Assembly (NCBI GenBank): GCA_900770215.1
Contig: CAAGJW010000019.1
Span: 21,994-85,993 of the forward strand
Length of the DNA: 64,000 nucleotides
Source of the DNA: Bacteroidales bacterium
GTDB lineage: Bacteria > Bacteroidota > Bacteroidia > Bacteroidales > Muribaculaceae
Reading direction: 5' to 3'
The notes below the pieces were generated by a model. It did no database searches and had not been told where the DNA came from. It saw only the letters and a list, made by a program, of their open reading frames with translations. The translations under genes and the position numbers were made by a program. Shown one piece after another: positions 50,181 through 59,134 of this stretch (the first letter of the stretch is position 1; every line of letters starts with the position of its first letter).

Positions 50181-50732
50181 ATGAAGAAATTCTATTTAAC
50201 ATCGGCAATTGCCATCACGCTGGCATGCTCTGTCACATTCTCGTCGTGCATTGGGAGTTTCGCTCTTACCAACAAAGTACTCGACTGGAATCGCCAGGTG
50301 GGCAGCAAGTTTGTAAACGAACTTGTGTTTGCTGCATTCTGGATACTGCCCGTCTACGAGCTCTCGGCACTGGCCGACGTGCTGGTCATCAATTCAATCG
50401 AGTTCTGGTCGGGCAACAATCCTGTGCAGGCCTACACCAAGACCATCGATGGCAAAAACGGCACCTACCTGGTGAAGTGCGACAGCAAGGGCTATACAAT
50501 AACCAACAAGGAGACCAAGGAGGTTGTGAAACTTGACTTCGATGCGCAGGACAACTCATGGTCGGTCAACAAGGACGGCAAGGAGATGAAATTCATGCAA
50601 TATGTCGACGACAGCCACGTGAAGATGATTGCCCCCGATGGCACGTTCCAGACGGTCGACCTTGACGAGCAAGGTGTGTATGCCTATCAGCAGCTCGCAG
50701 CTCGCTCGGTGCAACAATATGCAATGAAATAA
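50181..50732 (+). CDS. DUF3332 family lipoprotein
   Basis: A 183-residue protein with a lipobox (FSSC, about residue 23) after a typical signal peptide. The next part, SFALTNKVLDWNRQVGSKFVNELVFAAFWILPVYELSALADVLVINSIEFWSG, is the conserved DUF3332 core with one hydrophobic helix. The C-terminal half is a beta sandwich-like repeat (YLVKCDSKGYTITNKETKEVVKLDFDAQDNSW). No function is known. It follows the transglycosylase gene by 20 bases. Confidence 0.85.
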   Translation: MKKFYLTSAIAITLACSVTFSSCIGSFALTNKVLDWNRQVGSKFVNELVFAAFWILPVYELSALADVLVINSIEFWSGNNPVQAYTKTIDGKNGTYLVKCDSKGYTITNKETKEVVKLDFDAQDNSWSVNKDGKEMKFMQYVDDSHVKMIAPDGTFQTVDLDEQGVYAYQQLAARSVQQYAMK

Positions 50733-50746
50733 GAAGTCTCAATACA

Positions 50747-53149
50747 TTGCAGGGTAACTATATAGAACAACTCAACCCGCAGCAGAAGGCTGCCGTGCTC
50801 TACACTGCCGGGCCAGAACTTGTGATTGCAGGAGCTGGCTCGGGCAAGACCCGTGTGCTCACTTTCAAGATTGCCCACCTGCTCGATCAGGGCATTGCAC
50901 CGTGGCAAATCATGGCACTCACCTTTACCAACAAGGCGGCACGTGAAATGCGGGAGAGAGTTGAGCAGCTGCTTGATGCCCAAGACCTCGGGAAGTTGTG
51001 GATGGGGACCTTCCACTCTATCTTTGCGCGCATACTGCGCTTCAACGCCGAGAAAATCGGGTTCAAGTCCAACTTTACAATATATGACGGCAGCGACAGC
51101 CTCTCGGCAATAAAGCACATCATCAAGGACTTGGGCTATGACGACAAGGTGTATAAGCCGTCAAGCATACAGGCACGCATATCCAATCTCAAAAACGCCA
51201 TGGTATCGCCAGCCGACTACCGGCGCGACAAGCGATGGGCCCAAGAGGACGTGGAGGCTAAACGGCCTTATCTGGGAGTCATCTATGATGCCTACTGTAC
51301 CCAATGCCGTAATTCGCAGGCACTCGACTTCGACGACTTGCTCTACTACACCAACGTCTTGCTGCGCGACAACGCCGACGTGAGAGCGCGATACAAGCAG
51401 CAATTCAAGTACATCCTTGTCGACGAGTATCAAGACACCAACTTTGCCCAGGATCTCATCATCAAGCAACTTGCAGGCGACGACACCAAGATATGCGTGG
51501 TGGGCGATGATGCTCAAAGCATTTACTCATTCAGAGGGGCCAACATCGACAATATTCTAAATCTTGAGCACATTTATCCCGGGTTGAAAATCTTCAAGTT
51601 GGAAGAGAACTACCGGTCGACACAAAACATCCTTGATGTAGCCAACTCGCTCATAGCCGCCAACACTCACCAGTATCGCAAGCACATTTTCACCCACAAC
51701 GGCGCTGGCAAGAAGGTGAGAGTGATAAGGTGCGCAAGCGACTATGAGGAATCCTATATCATAGCCAACACCATTGCCAGCCTAAAGCGACAGGCTGGCT
51801 ACAAGTGGAGCGACTTTGCCGTGCTTTACCGCACCAATTCGCAGTCGCGTGTCATCGAGAAGGCGCTCAACAGCAGCGGCCTGGCCAACGACCACGGCCA
51901 TGTGAGGAGCCCCATCCCCTACCGCATATACGGCGGGCTGGCATTTTTCCAGCGCAAGGAGGTGAAGGACGCGCTCAGCTACTTCAAAATGGTGGTCAAC
52001 CCCGACGACGAGGCAATAAGGCGTATCATCAACTATCCCCGTCGTGGCATAGGCGACACCACCATCGAGAAAATACATCGTTGTGCAGCTCGCAACAAGG
52101 TGAGCATGTGGGAAATTGTTGCTCGTCCAGGCTCCTACGGTCTCGATGTGAATCGTGGCACCATGGCTAAAATTGCATCGTTCAAGGAGAAAATCGACGA
52201 AATCCAGAAGCTCGACAACGCGGGCAAAGATGCCTATGAAGTGGCCCGAGGCATCATTGAGAAGACTGGTCTGCTTGAGATGCTCATGGGTGATAAAACA
52301 CCCGAGAACATAAGCCGACAGGAAAACTTGCAAGAATTGCTAAACAGCGTGAAGGAGTATGTCGACAACCAACTGGAAGAGACGGGCAACACTGCATCAC
52401 TGGCCGAGTATCTCACCGACGCTGCACTTGCTACCGACCAGGACAACGACAAGAATGCCGATGGCGACTGCGTGACGCTCATGACTGTGCATGCAGCCAA
52501 GGGGCTTGAATACCGCAACGTCATCATCTCGGGGGTTGAAGACAACCGTTTCCCCTCCTACAAAAGCCAGGAAACGCTGTCTCAGATTGAGGAGGAGCGG
52601 CGGTTGCTCTATGTGGCCATCACCAGAGCCAAGGAAAACTGCATCATGCTCTATTCTGACACGGTTGTGATGGCCGGCAAGCCCACTCCAGTAGCCCCAA
52701 GCCGGTTTATCATGGATATCGACCCCAAATTGTTGATCATGAGCCAAACCTCTTTTGCTGCCAGCAAAACTGAGATGCAAGACAGCTACCACAATCGCTG
52801 GGACAATGAGAATGACGATGGATACAAAGAGCACAACGCCCACCATTACAGAAATTCATGGGCCGATGCCGATGCGTCTCACAGATCGGCCACCCATGTG
52901 CAGGACGCAGCACCCCGCCGCCTCACTCCCGTGAGCCAGGCACAAGGCCGCCCCACAACTGGAGGGGGCGGAACTGCGCACACTGCCGATGAGCTGCATG
53001 TGGGCACCATCATCAGGCATGCACGCTTCGGCGAGGGTACCGTGACCAACATCGACATCACCACCGATGCTAAGATCACGGTAAATTTTAAGGCTCTTGG
53101 TCAAAAACTGTTACTGCTGAAATTTGCAAAATTTGACATCATAGGATAA
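50747..53149 (+). CDS. UvrD/PcrA-type ATP-dependent DNA helicase
   Basis: An 800-residue superfamily 1 helicase of the PcrA/UvrD/Rep group, 3'-5', working in repair and replication restart. Motif I is GAGSGKT (residues 29-35), then motif II DEYQDTN, motif III GDDAQSIYSFRGA and motif VI EERRLLYVAITRAK. The C-terminal 50 residues (GTIIRHARFGEGTVTNID) are the Tudor-like tail of PcrA. The start is a TTG at 50747; no ATG is near in frame. The stop overlaps the ATG of nspC by one base. Confidence 0.93.
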   Translation: MQGNYIEQLNPQQKAAVLYTAGPELVIAGAGSGKTRVLTFKIAHLLDQGIAPWQIMALTFTNKAAREMRERVEQLLDAQDLGKLWMGTFHSIFARILRFNAEKIGFKSNFTIYDGSDSLSAIKHIIKDLGYDDKVYKPSSIQARISNLKNAMVSPADYRRDKRWAQEDVEAKRPYLGVIYDAYCTQCRNSQALDFDDLLYYTNVLLRDNADVRARYKQQFKYILVDEYQDTNFAQDLIIKQLAGDDTKICVVGDDAQSIYSFRGANIDNILNLEHIYPGLKIFKLEENYRSTQNILDVANSLIAANTHQYRKHIFTHNGAGKKVRVIRCASDYEESYIIANTIASLKRQAGYKWSDFAVLYRTNSQSRVIEKALNSSGLANDHGHVRSPIPYRIYGGLAFFQRKEVKDALSYFKMVVNPDDEAIRRIINYPRRGIGDTTIEKIHRCAARNKVSMWEIVARPGSYGLDVNRGTMAKIASFKEKIDEIQKLDNAGKDAYEVARGIIEKTGLLEMLMGDKTPENISRQENLQELLNSVKEYVDNQLEETGNTASLAEYLTDAALATDQDNDKNADGDCVTLMTVHAAKGLEYRNVIISGVEDNRFPSYKSQETLSQIEEERRLLYVAITRAKENCIMLYSDTVVMAGKPTPVAPSRFIMDIDPKLLIMSQTSFAASKTEMQDSYHNRWDNENDDGYKEHNAHHYRNSWADADASHRSATHVQDAAPRRLTPVSQAQGRPTTGGGGTAHTADELHVGTIIRHARFGEGTVTNIDITTDAKITVNFKALGQKLLLLKFAKFDIIG

Positions 53150-54276
53150 TGAAACTCACTACACCATATTACATTGTTTATGAAGACAAGCTGAGGCATA
53201 ATCTTGACCTCATCACTGGCGTGGCCAACCATGCTGGTGTGAAAATCATCATGGCATTTAAGGCCAATGCCTTGTGGAAAACCTTCCCAATATTTAGAGA
53301 GTACGGAATATGCTCCACGGCCAGCTCGGTCAATGAGATGCGCCTGGCCAACGATGAACTGCACTGCAAGGCCCACACCTACTGCCCGGCTTATACAGCC
53401 GACACCATGAGGGCTTTCATTCAAGGCAGCAGCCACATCACTTTCAACTCGGTAGCTCAATACGAGCGCTTCAAGGACATGGTTGCTGCCAGCCCAAGCC
53501 ACATAAGCTGCGGACTACGAGTCAACCCCATGTGCTCGGTCATCGACACCGACATCTATAACCCCAGTTGCCCGGGGTCGAGATTTGGTGTTACTGCCCA
53601 GCAGCTCGACCACATACCTGCAGGCATCGAGGGCTTGCACTTTCATGCTCTGTGCGAGTCATCGTCGCACGATCTCGAGAAGGTGCTCGTTGCCGTTGAG
53701 CGTCAATTCGGCAGGTTTATGGCTCAACTCAAGTGGATCAACATGGGTGGCGGCCACCTTATGACCCGTAAGGGTTATGACACCGATCATCTTGTGGGCG
53801 TGCTCAAGGCTTTCAAGCAACGTCACCCCAACCTTGAAGTAATACTTGAACCAGGCAGTGCATTTTGTTGGCAAACAGGAGATTTAGAAGCAACAGTTGT
53901 TGATGTGGTCGAAAACAGCGGCATCAAGACCGCCATCGTTGATGTATCATTTGCCGACCACATGCCCGACTGCCTTGAGATGCCCTACAAGCCTGTCGTA
54001 TCCCAAGCACTGCCCGAAGTGGATACAAGCAAGCCCACCTACAGGATAGGTGGCAACTCGTGCCTGAGCGGAGACTTTGTGGGTGACTGGAGCTTTGCAC
54101 AGCCGCTGGCAATCGGGCAGCGGCTCACCTTTGAGGACATGAATCACTACACAACAGTGAAGACCAACATGTTCAACGGCTTGCAGCATCCCGACCTCGT
54201 GCTACAGCACAGCGACGGCACGCGCGAGATACTGCGTCACTTCGATTACGAGGACTATAAAAACAGAATGGATTAA
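53149..54276 (+). CDS. nspC: Carboxynorspermidine/carboxyspermidine decarboxylase
   Basis: A 375-residue PLP-dependent alanine-racemase-fold decarboxylase that completes the aspartate-semialdehyde route to spermidine/norspermidine. Lys38 in MAFKANALWKTFPIF binds PLP. GLHFHALCESSSHDLEKVL, NMGGGHLMTRKGYD and EPGSAFCWQTG are the conserved NspC blocks, and GGNSCLSGDFVGDW contains the substrate-site cysteine. It is translationally coupled to the helicase gene (TAATG). Together with aguA and aguB it outlines polyamine synthesis from arginine; the carboxyspermidine dehydrogenase is not in this window. Confidence 0.95.
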   Translation: MKLTTPYYIVYEDKLRHNLDLITGVANHAGVKIIMAFKANALWKTFPIFREYGICSTASSVNEMRLANDELHCKAHTYCPAYTADTMRAFIQGSSHITFNSVAQYERFKDMVAASPSHISCGLRVNPMCSVIDTDIYNPSCPGSRFGVTAQQLDHIPAGIEGLHFHALCESSSHDLEKVLVAVERQFGRFMAQLKWINMGGGHLMTRKGYDTDHLVGVLKAFKQRHPNLEVILEPGSAFCWQTGDLEATVVDVVENSGIKTAIVDVSFADHMPDCLEMPYKPVVSQALPEVDTSKPTYRIGGNSCLSGDFVGDWSFAQPLAIGQRLTFEDMNHYTTVKTNMFNGLQHPDLVLQHSDGTREILRHFDYEDYKNRMD

Positions 54277-54300
54277 AAACTTATTAAACTATATACAATT

Positions 54301-55482
54301 ATGTCAATCACCAACTTTGCTCCCGGTGTGCACTACGTAGGTGTCAACGATCGTACCACCGAACTATTTGAAGAGCTGTGGATGATACCCTTGGGTGTCA
54401 CCTACAATTCCTATCTCATCGTAGGAAACGAGAAAACTGCACTCATCGATGCAGTAGCCGAAGGCTTCTATCTTGAACTGAGAAGCAACATCAAGGCAGT
54501 GCTGGGCGAGCGACAACTCGACTACATCGTTGTCAATCACATGGAACAGGATCACTCGGGCAGTATAGAATTGCTAAAGAAGGAGTACCCCGGGGTCACA
54601 ATTGTGGGCAATGCCAAGACTGCCGACATGCTAAACGGGTTCTATGGGATAAACCAGGGCGTGCGCATTGTGAAAGACGGCGACTCGCTCGACTTGGGAG
54701 ACAAGACGCTCACCTTCTACATGACTCCCATGCTGCACTGGCCCGAAACGATGATGACTTATCTCGCACAAGAAGGAGTTCTGTTCTCGGGCGATGCCTT
54801 CGGATGCTTTGGCGCCCTGGCAGGGGCAGTTGTCGACAGCGACTTGAATCCTGGCATGTACTGGATGGAAATGTATCGCTACTATGCAGCCATTGTTGCC
54901 AAATATGGCATATCGGTGAAAAATGCAATGAAAAAGCTGTCGGGCCTCGACCTGCGCTACATCGCTTCGACCCACGGACCCGTGTGGCACGACAACTTGC
55001 AACGTGTGGCGGGCATATATGCCGACCTGGCCGAATGGAAGGCCGAGAAGGGCGTCGTCGTTGCCTATGCCTCGATGCACGGCAACACAGCCAAGGCTGC
55101 CGAGATTGTGGCTCGCCGCCTGGCCGAAAATGGTGTAAAAAATGTGGTGCTGCAGAACTTGAGCAACAACGACATTTCCTATGTGCTCATGAACATGGCG
55201 CGATACAATGGCATCATCATTGGTGGTACGACCTATAACGCCGAGATGAATCCTCGCGTGGCACTCTTGCTGCGTGCCTTGAAGGGCAGCAATGTGCAGA
55301 ACCGCATCGTAGGGTGCTTCGGTTCCTACTCGTGGGCGCATGGAGTGACCACAAAAATGATGGCCGCCCTCGACGGGCTCAAGGTGACGACACTGGAACC
55401 GGTTGAGTTTAAACAATCGGTGGGCATCGAAGACATCTCCAGGCTCAACGCCCTCGCCGACGCAATGGCCGGCAAGATTTGA
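54301..55482 (+). CDS. Flavodiiron protein (FprA-family A-type flavoprotein)
   Basis: A 393-residue two-domain protein. The metallo-beta-lactamase-like part carries the diiron ligands in HMEQDHSG (HxExDH), SGDAFGCFG and STHGPVW. The C-terminal flavodoxin domain binds FMN (YASMHGNTAKAAEI, about 258-272; GGTTYNAEMNPR). Flavodiiron proteins reduce O2 or NO to protect anaerobes; which substrate is used here cannot be told. It fits with the Bat and AhpCF systems for oxygen tolerance. It ends in a hairpin shared with the convergent rimO gene. Confidence 0.94.
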   Translation: MSITNFAPGVHYVGVNDRTTELFEELWMIPLGVTYNSYLIVGNEKTALIDAVAEGFYLELRSNIKAVLGERQLDYIVVNHMEQDHSGSIELLKKEYPGVTIVGNAKTADMLNGFYGINQGVRIVKDGDSLDLGDKTLTFYMTPMLHWPETMMTYLAQEGVLFSGDAFGCFGALAGAVVDSDLNPGMYWMEMYRYYAAIVAKYGISVKNAMKKLSGLDLRYIASTHGPVWHDNLQRVAGIYADLAEWKAEKGVVVAYASMHGNTAKAAEIVARRLAENGVKNVVLQNLSNNDISYVLMNMARYNGIIIGGTTYNAEMNPRVALLLRALKGSNVQNRIVGCFGSYSWAHGVTTKMMAALDGLKVTTLEPVEFKQSVGIEDISRLNALADAMAGKI

Positions 55483-55504
55483 CACGCTTAGTGATTATCC
55501 CATC

Positions 55505-55545
55505 AAAAACATCCTCGCGAACGATAACTGCTCACGAGGATGTTT
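55505..55545. terminator. Bidirectional hairpin terminator between the flavodiiron and rimO genes
   Basis: An 11-bp perfect stem (55507-55517 with 55535-55545) lies between the convergent genes. The T run is better on the minus strand (AAAAA at 55505-55509). Confidence 0.75.
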
Positions 55546-55578
55546 CTATATCACAAGTGTTGTTGCAGGCACCAACTG

Positions 55579-56877
55579 CTATTGCACAACATCGCCCATG
55601 AGCTCAAAGGGCAACGCTTCGTTGATTTTCACTTGGTAGAATTTCCCTATTTCGAGAGGCACTCTCTTGGAGATCAAGACCTCGGGGTCAACATCGGGCG
55701 AGTCCCACTGGGTACGTCCCACAAAATAGTCGTCATCTTCCCTGTCGACAATCACGCGCAGTGTCTTGCCCACCTTCTCGTTCTGTATTTCTTGAGAAAT
55801 GCTTTCTTGCAAGTCCATGAGTTGCTTGAGCCGCTCTTGCTTCACCTGCTCAGGCACATCGTCATTGTAGTGCTTGGCTGCAAAAGTTCCCTCCTCCTCG
55901 CTATAGGCGAAAGCACCCATACGCTCAAATCGCATGTCGCGAGTGAATTGCATGAGCTCTTGGAACTCCTGCTCGCCTTCACCCGGGAAGCCCACCATCA
56001 AAGTGGTGCGCAGGTGGATACCAGGCACCTCGCGGCGAAGTGTAGCAATCAACTCCTCTTGCTGTGCTCTGGTGATGTGGCGCTGCATGGCATCGAGCAC
56101 CTTGTCGCTGGCATGCTGCAGGGCTATATCGAGATAGTTGCACACATTGTCGTGCGCTCTCATGACGGGCAACAAGTCGTAGGGGAACTGTGTGGGGTAG
56201 GCATAATGCAGCCTTATCCACTCCACGCCGGGGATGCCAGCCATGCGGTCGACGAGCTCAGGGAGCATCATCTTGCCATACAGGTCAAGGCCGTAGGACG
56301 ACAGGTCTTGTGCAATCACATTGAATTCCTTCACGCCGCGGGCCACCAGGCTGCGCACCTCGCTCAGCAAGTCGTCGACAGGTACCGACTTGAAACGTCC
56401 CGTCATCAACGGGATAGCACAGAAGGCGCAAAAGCGGTTGCACCCCTCGGCAATCTTCAAGTAGGCATAGTGGCCAGGAGTCGACACATAGCGCTCATTG
56501 GCTATATCCTCATGGTAGGATTTACCCAGGTCGCTAAGCATCTGCTTCCAGTTGAACTTGCCATAGAACTTGTCGACTTCGGGCAATTCCTGCTTGAGCT
56601 GGTCGAGAAAGCGCTCAGATAGACAGCCCATCACAATGAGTTTTCTCAGCTTGCCCTCTTTTTTAGCTTGCCCGAGCTTGAGAATCACATTGATCGACTC
56701 CTCTTGCGCGTCCCTGATAAAGCCACAGGTGTTTACCACGGCAATCTCGCCGTCGACACGCTTAGGGTTGTGGGCCACCGAGTATCCGCAAGCCTGGAAC
56801 TGACGAATCAAGTGCTCTGAGTCGACCAGATTTTTAGAGCAACCCAGAGAAATAATATCAACTTTGTTTTTACGCAT
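55579..56877 (-). CDS. rimO: Ribosomal protein S12 methylthiotransferase
   Basis: A 432-residue radical SAM methylthiotransferase that modifies an aspartate of ribosomal protein S12. The UPF0004 domain cysteines are Cys13 (GCSKN), Cys51 (NTCGFI) and Cys85 (MGCLSE), and the radical SAM cluster motif is CNRFCAFC (Cys146, Cys150, Cys153). A TRAM domain closes the protein (about 370-432). I start at the ATG at 56877, where family N-termini begin; an upstream ATG at 56913 lies inside ftsY. It follows ftsY by 19 bases. Confidence 0.95.
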   Translation of the reverse strand: MRKNKVDIISLGCSKNLVDSEHLIRQFQACGYSVAHNPKRVDGEIAVVNTCGFIRDAQEESINVILKLGQAKKEGKLRKLIVMGCLSERFLDQLKQELPEVDKFYGKFNWKQMLSDLGKSYHEDIANERYVSTPGHYAYLKIAEGCNRFCAFCAIPLMTGRFKSVPVDDLLSEVRSLVARGVKEFNVIAQDLSSYGLDLYGKMMLPELVDRMAGIPGVEWIRLHYAYPTQFPYDLLPVMRAHDNVCNYLDIALQHASDKVLDAMQRHITRAQQEELIATLRREVPGIHLRTTLMVGFPGEGEQEFQELMQFTRDMRFERMGAFAYSEEEGTFAAKHYNDDVPEQVKQERLKQLMDLQESISQEIQNEKVGKTLRVIVDREDDDYFVGRTQWDSPDVDPEVLISKRVPLEIGKFYQVKINEALPFELMGDVVQ

Positions 56878-56896
56878 GAGAATCTGTGTGTGTGCC

Positions 56897-57892
56897 TTAG
56901 TCTTTCTTTCCAAATAGTGATTTCACAAACTCGTCTTTCCTGAAAATCTGCAAGTCTTCGATGCCCTCGCCCAGCCCGATGTATTTCACAGGAATTTGGA
57001 ACTGGTCGCTTATGCCTATCACCACGCCACCCTTGGCAGTGCCATCGAGCTTGGTCACCGCAAGCGCATTGACTTCGGTTGCAGCCACAAACTGCTTGGC
57101 CTGCTCAAAGGCATTCTGCCCTGTCGAGCCGTCGATGACCAGCAATATCTCATGGGGAGCATCGGGCAACACCTTCTTCATCACATTTTTCATCTTGGTG
57201 AGCTGATTCATCAAGTTCACATTGTTGTGAAGGCGGCCGGCAGTGTCCACAATCACCACGTCGGCATTTTCCTCCTTGGCCTTGGCCACGGCTTTGTAGG
57301 CCACGGCTGCAGGATCAGGGTGCTTGTTGGGGTCTTTTTTCTCCTCGGTTTCATAGTGGTCGTGGTGTATCACAGGCACACCCACGCGTTGCCCCCATAT
57401 CTCGAGTTGCTCGTCGGCAGCGGCACGGAAGGTGTCGGCAGCCCCCAGCACCACGCGGTTGCCTGCTTTCTTGAACTGGTAGGCCAGCTTGCCAATCGTG
57501 GTTGTCTTGCCCACGCCGTTCACTCCCACCACCATGATCACATAAGGTTTTTTGTCGGCTGGCACAGTAAAGTCCTCCATGTCGGCATTGTTGTTGTCAG
57601 CCAGCAGCTTGGTAATCTCATCGCACAACAGGTCGTTGAGCTCGCTGGTGCCCACATAGTGGTCACGAGCCACACGCTGCTGAATGCGGTCGATGATTTT
57701 CAATGTGGTTTCCACACCCACGTCGCTGGTTACAAAAACCTCTTCAAGCTCGTCGAGCACATCATCGTCGATTTTCGACTTGCCAGCTATGGCATGCTTG
57801 AGCTTGCTGAACATGCCCTGACGGGTCTTGTCGAGGCCATTGTCAAGCGTTTCCTTTTTCTCTTTGGAGAAGAACTTGTTGAAAAAACCCAT
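56897..57892 (-). CDS. ftsY: Signal recognition particle receptor FtsY
   Basis: A 331-residue SRP-GTPase of the NG type that docks ribosome-SRP complexes at the inner membrane. G1 is GVNGVGKTTTIGKL (residues 123-136), G3 is DTAGR and G4 is TKLDGTAKGG; the insertion box DTFRAAADEQLEIW is present. The A domain is very short (about 20 residues, Lys/Glu-rich), as in many Bacteroidota. It is divergent from tgt with its own TAnnTTTG box, and rimO follows. Confidence 0.96.
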   Translation of the reverse strand: MGFFNKFFSKEKKETLDNGLDKTRQGMFSKLKHAIAGKSKIDDDVLDELEEVFVTSDVGVETTLKIIDRIQQRVARDHYVGTSELNDLLCDEITKLLADNNNADMEDFTVPADKKPYVIMVVGVNGVGKTTTIGKLAYQFKKAGNRVVLGAADTFRAAADEQLEIWGQRVGVPVIHHDHYETEEKKDPNKHPDPAAVAYKAVAKAKEENADVVIVDTAGRLHNNVNLMNQLTKMKNVMKKVLPDAPHEILLVIDGSTGQNAFEQAKQFVAATEVNALAVTKLDGTAKGGVVIGISDQFQIPVKYIGLGEGIEDLQIFRKDEFVKSLFGKKD

Positions 57893-57918
57893 TATAAAAA
57901 TGCCTTTTTAATTTTGTG

Positions 57919-57926
57919 CAAAGATA
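57919..57926 (-). promoter_or_regulatory. Promoter -7 box of ftsY-rimO
   Basis: Reads TATCTTTG on the minus strand, 26 bases before the ftsY ATG. No good -33. Confidence 0.45.
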
Positions 57927-57967
57927 GCAATTTTATGGCAATTTTTGCGGGATTTCAAATATTATAG

Positions 57968-57975
57968 TAATTTTG
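57968..57975 (+). promoter_or_regulatory. Promoter -7 box of tgt
   Basis: TAATTTTG, 21 bases before ATG 57997. It covers a TTG at 57973 that could otherwise be mistaken for the tgt start, supporting the downstream ATG. Confidence 0.45.
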
Positions 57976-57996
57976 CAGCTAAATCCTGCACAGCAC

Positions 57997-59127
57997 ATGA
58001 ACTACAAGGTCATAGCGACTAACAACGACACCAAAGCCCGCGCCGGGCTCATCACTACCGATCACGGTCAAATCGAAACTCCCATCTTTATGCCTGTGGG
58101 CACAGTGGGAGCAGTCAAGGCTGTGCACATGAGCGAGCTGCGCGATGACATCAAAGCACAAATCATACTGGGCAACACCTATCACCTTTATCTGCGCCCG
58201 GGCATGGACGTGATAGAGCAGGCAGGAGGCCTGCACAAGTTCAACGGTTGGGAGAAGCCCATCTTGACCGACAGTGGCGGCTTCCAGGTGTTCTCGCTGG
58301 CAGCCAATCGCAAGCTTAAAGATGAAGGCGTGTACTTCAGAAGCCACATCGATGGCTCAAAGCACCTGTTTACCCCCGAGAAGGTGGTCGACATACAGCG
58401 CACGATAGGCAGCGACATCATGATGGCTCTCGACGAGTGCCCGCCGGGGCAGTCGGAATACGATTATGCACGCAAGTCGCTGCGTCTCACCCAGGGCTGG
58501 CTTGCACGGGGCTGGAAACACTTCAACGAGACCGAACCGCGCTATGGGCACCGCCAGGCGTTCTTCCCCATTGTGCAAGGATGCACCTTCAAGGACTTGA
58601 GACAAGACAGTGCCAAATTTGTTGCCGACCTGGGCGCCGAAGGCAACGCCATAGGTGGCCTGGCTGTGGGAGAGCCCACCGAGGTGATGTACGACATGAT
58701 CGAAGTGGTCAACGAGATACTTCCTCTCGACAAGCCCCGCTACCTGATGGGAGTGGGCACGCCGGCCAACATACTGGAGGCCATCGACCGCGGGGTCGAC
58801 ATGATGGATTGCGTGATGCCCACACGCAATGGCCGCAACGGCATGCTGTTTACCCAGCATGGCACAATGAACATGCGCAACAAGAAATGGGCCTACGACT
58901 TCAGCCCCATTCAAGAAGATGGCGCCTCGGTCGTCGACACGGCCTACTCCAAGGCCTACCTGCGCCACCTCTTCATTGCCCAGGAGATACTGGCCATGCA
59001 AATTGCAAGCATCCATAACCTGGCTTTCTACCTGTGGCTGGTGCGCGAGGCCCGCAAGCACATCATTGCCGGCGACTTCAAGTCGTGGAAAACAACGATG
59101 GTAGAAAACGTGACACGCAGACTATAG
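57997..59127 (+). CDS. tgt: Queuine/preQ1 tRNA-ribosyltransferase
   Basis: A 376-residue TIM-barrel enzyme exchanging guanine 34 for preQ1 in tRNAs for Asp, Asn, His and Tyr. Catalytic Asp92 lies in TDSGGFQVF and the nucleophile Asp271 in DCVMPTRNGRNG. The usual zinc site (three cysteines as CxCxxC, then a His) near the C-terminus is missing: the same place reads SPIQEDGASVVDTAYSKAYLRHLF. The neighbouring conserved HNLAFYLWLVREARK is retained. I recall the same loss in other Bacteroidota Tgt. The LptF/G gene follows eight bases later. Confidence 0.94.
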   Translation: MNYKVIATNNDTKARAGLITTDHGQIETPIFMPVGTVGAVKAVHMSELRDDIKAQIILGNTYHLYLRPGMDVIEQAGGLHKFNGWEKPILTDSGGFQVFSLAANRKLKDEGVYFRSHIDGSKHLFTPEKVVDIQRTIGSDIMMALDECPPGQSEYDYARKSLRLTQGWLARGWKHFNETEPRYGHRQAFFPIVQGCTFKDLRQDSAKFVADLGAEGNAIGGLAVGEPTEVMYDMIEVVNEILPLDKPRYLMGVGTPANILEAIDRGVDMMDCVMPTRNGRNGMLFTQHGTMNMRNKKWAYDFSPIQEDGASVVDTAYSKAYLRHLFIAQEILAMQIASIHNLAFYLWLVREARKHIIAGDFKSWKTTMVENVTRRL

Positions 59128-59134
59128 CAGTAAC

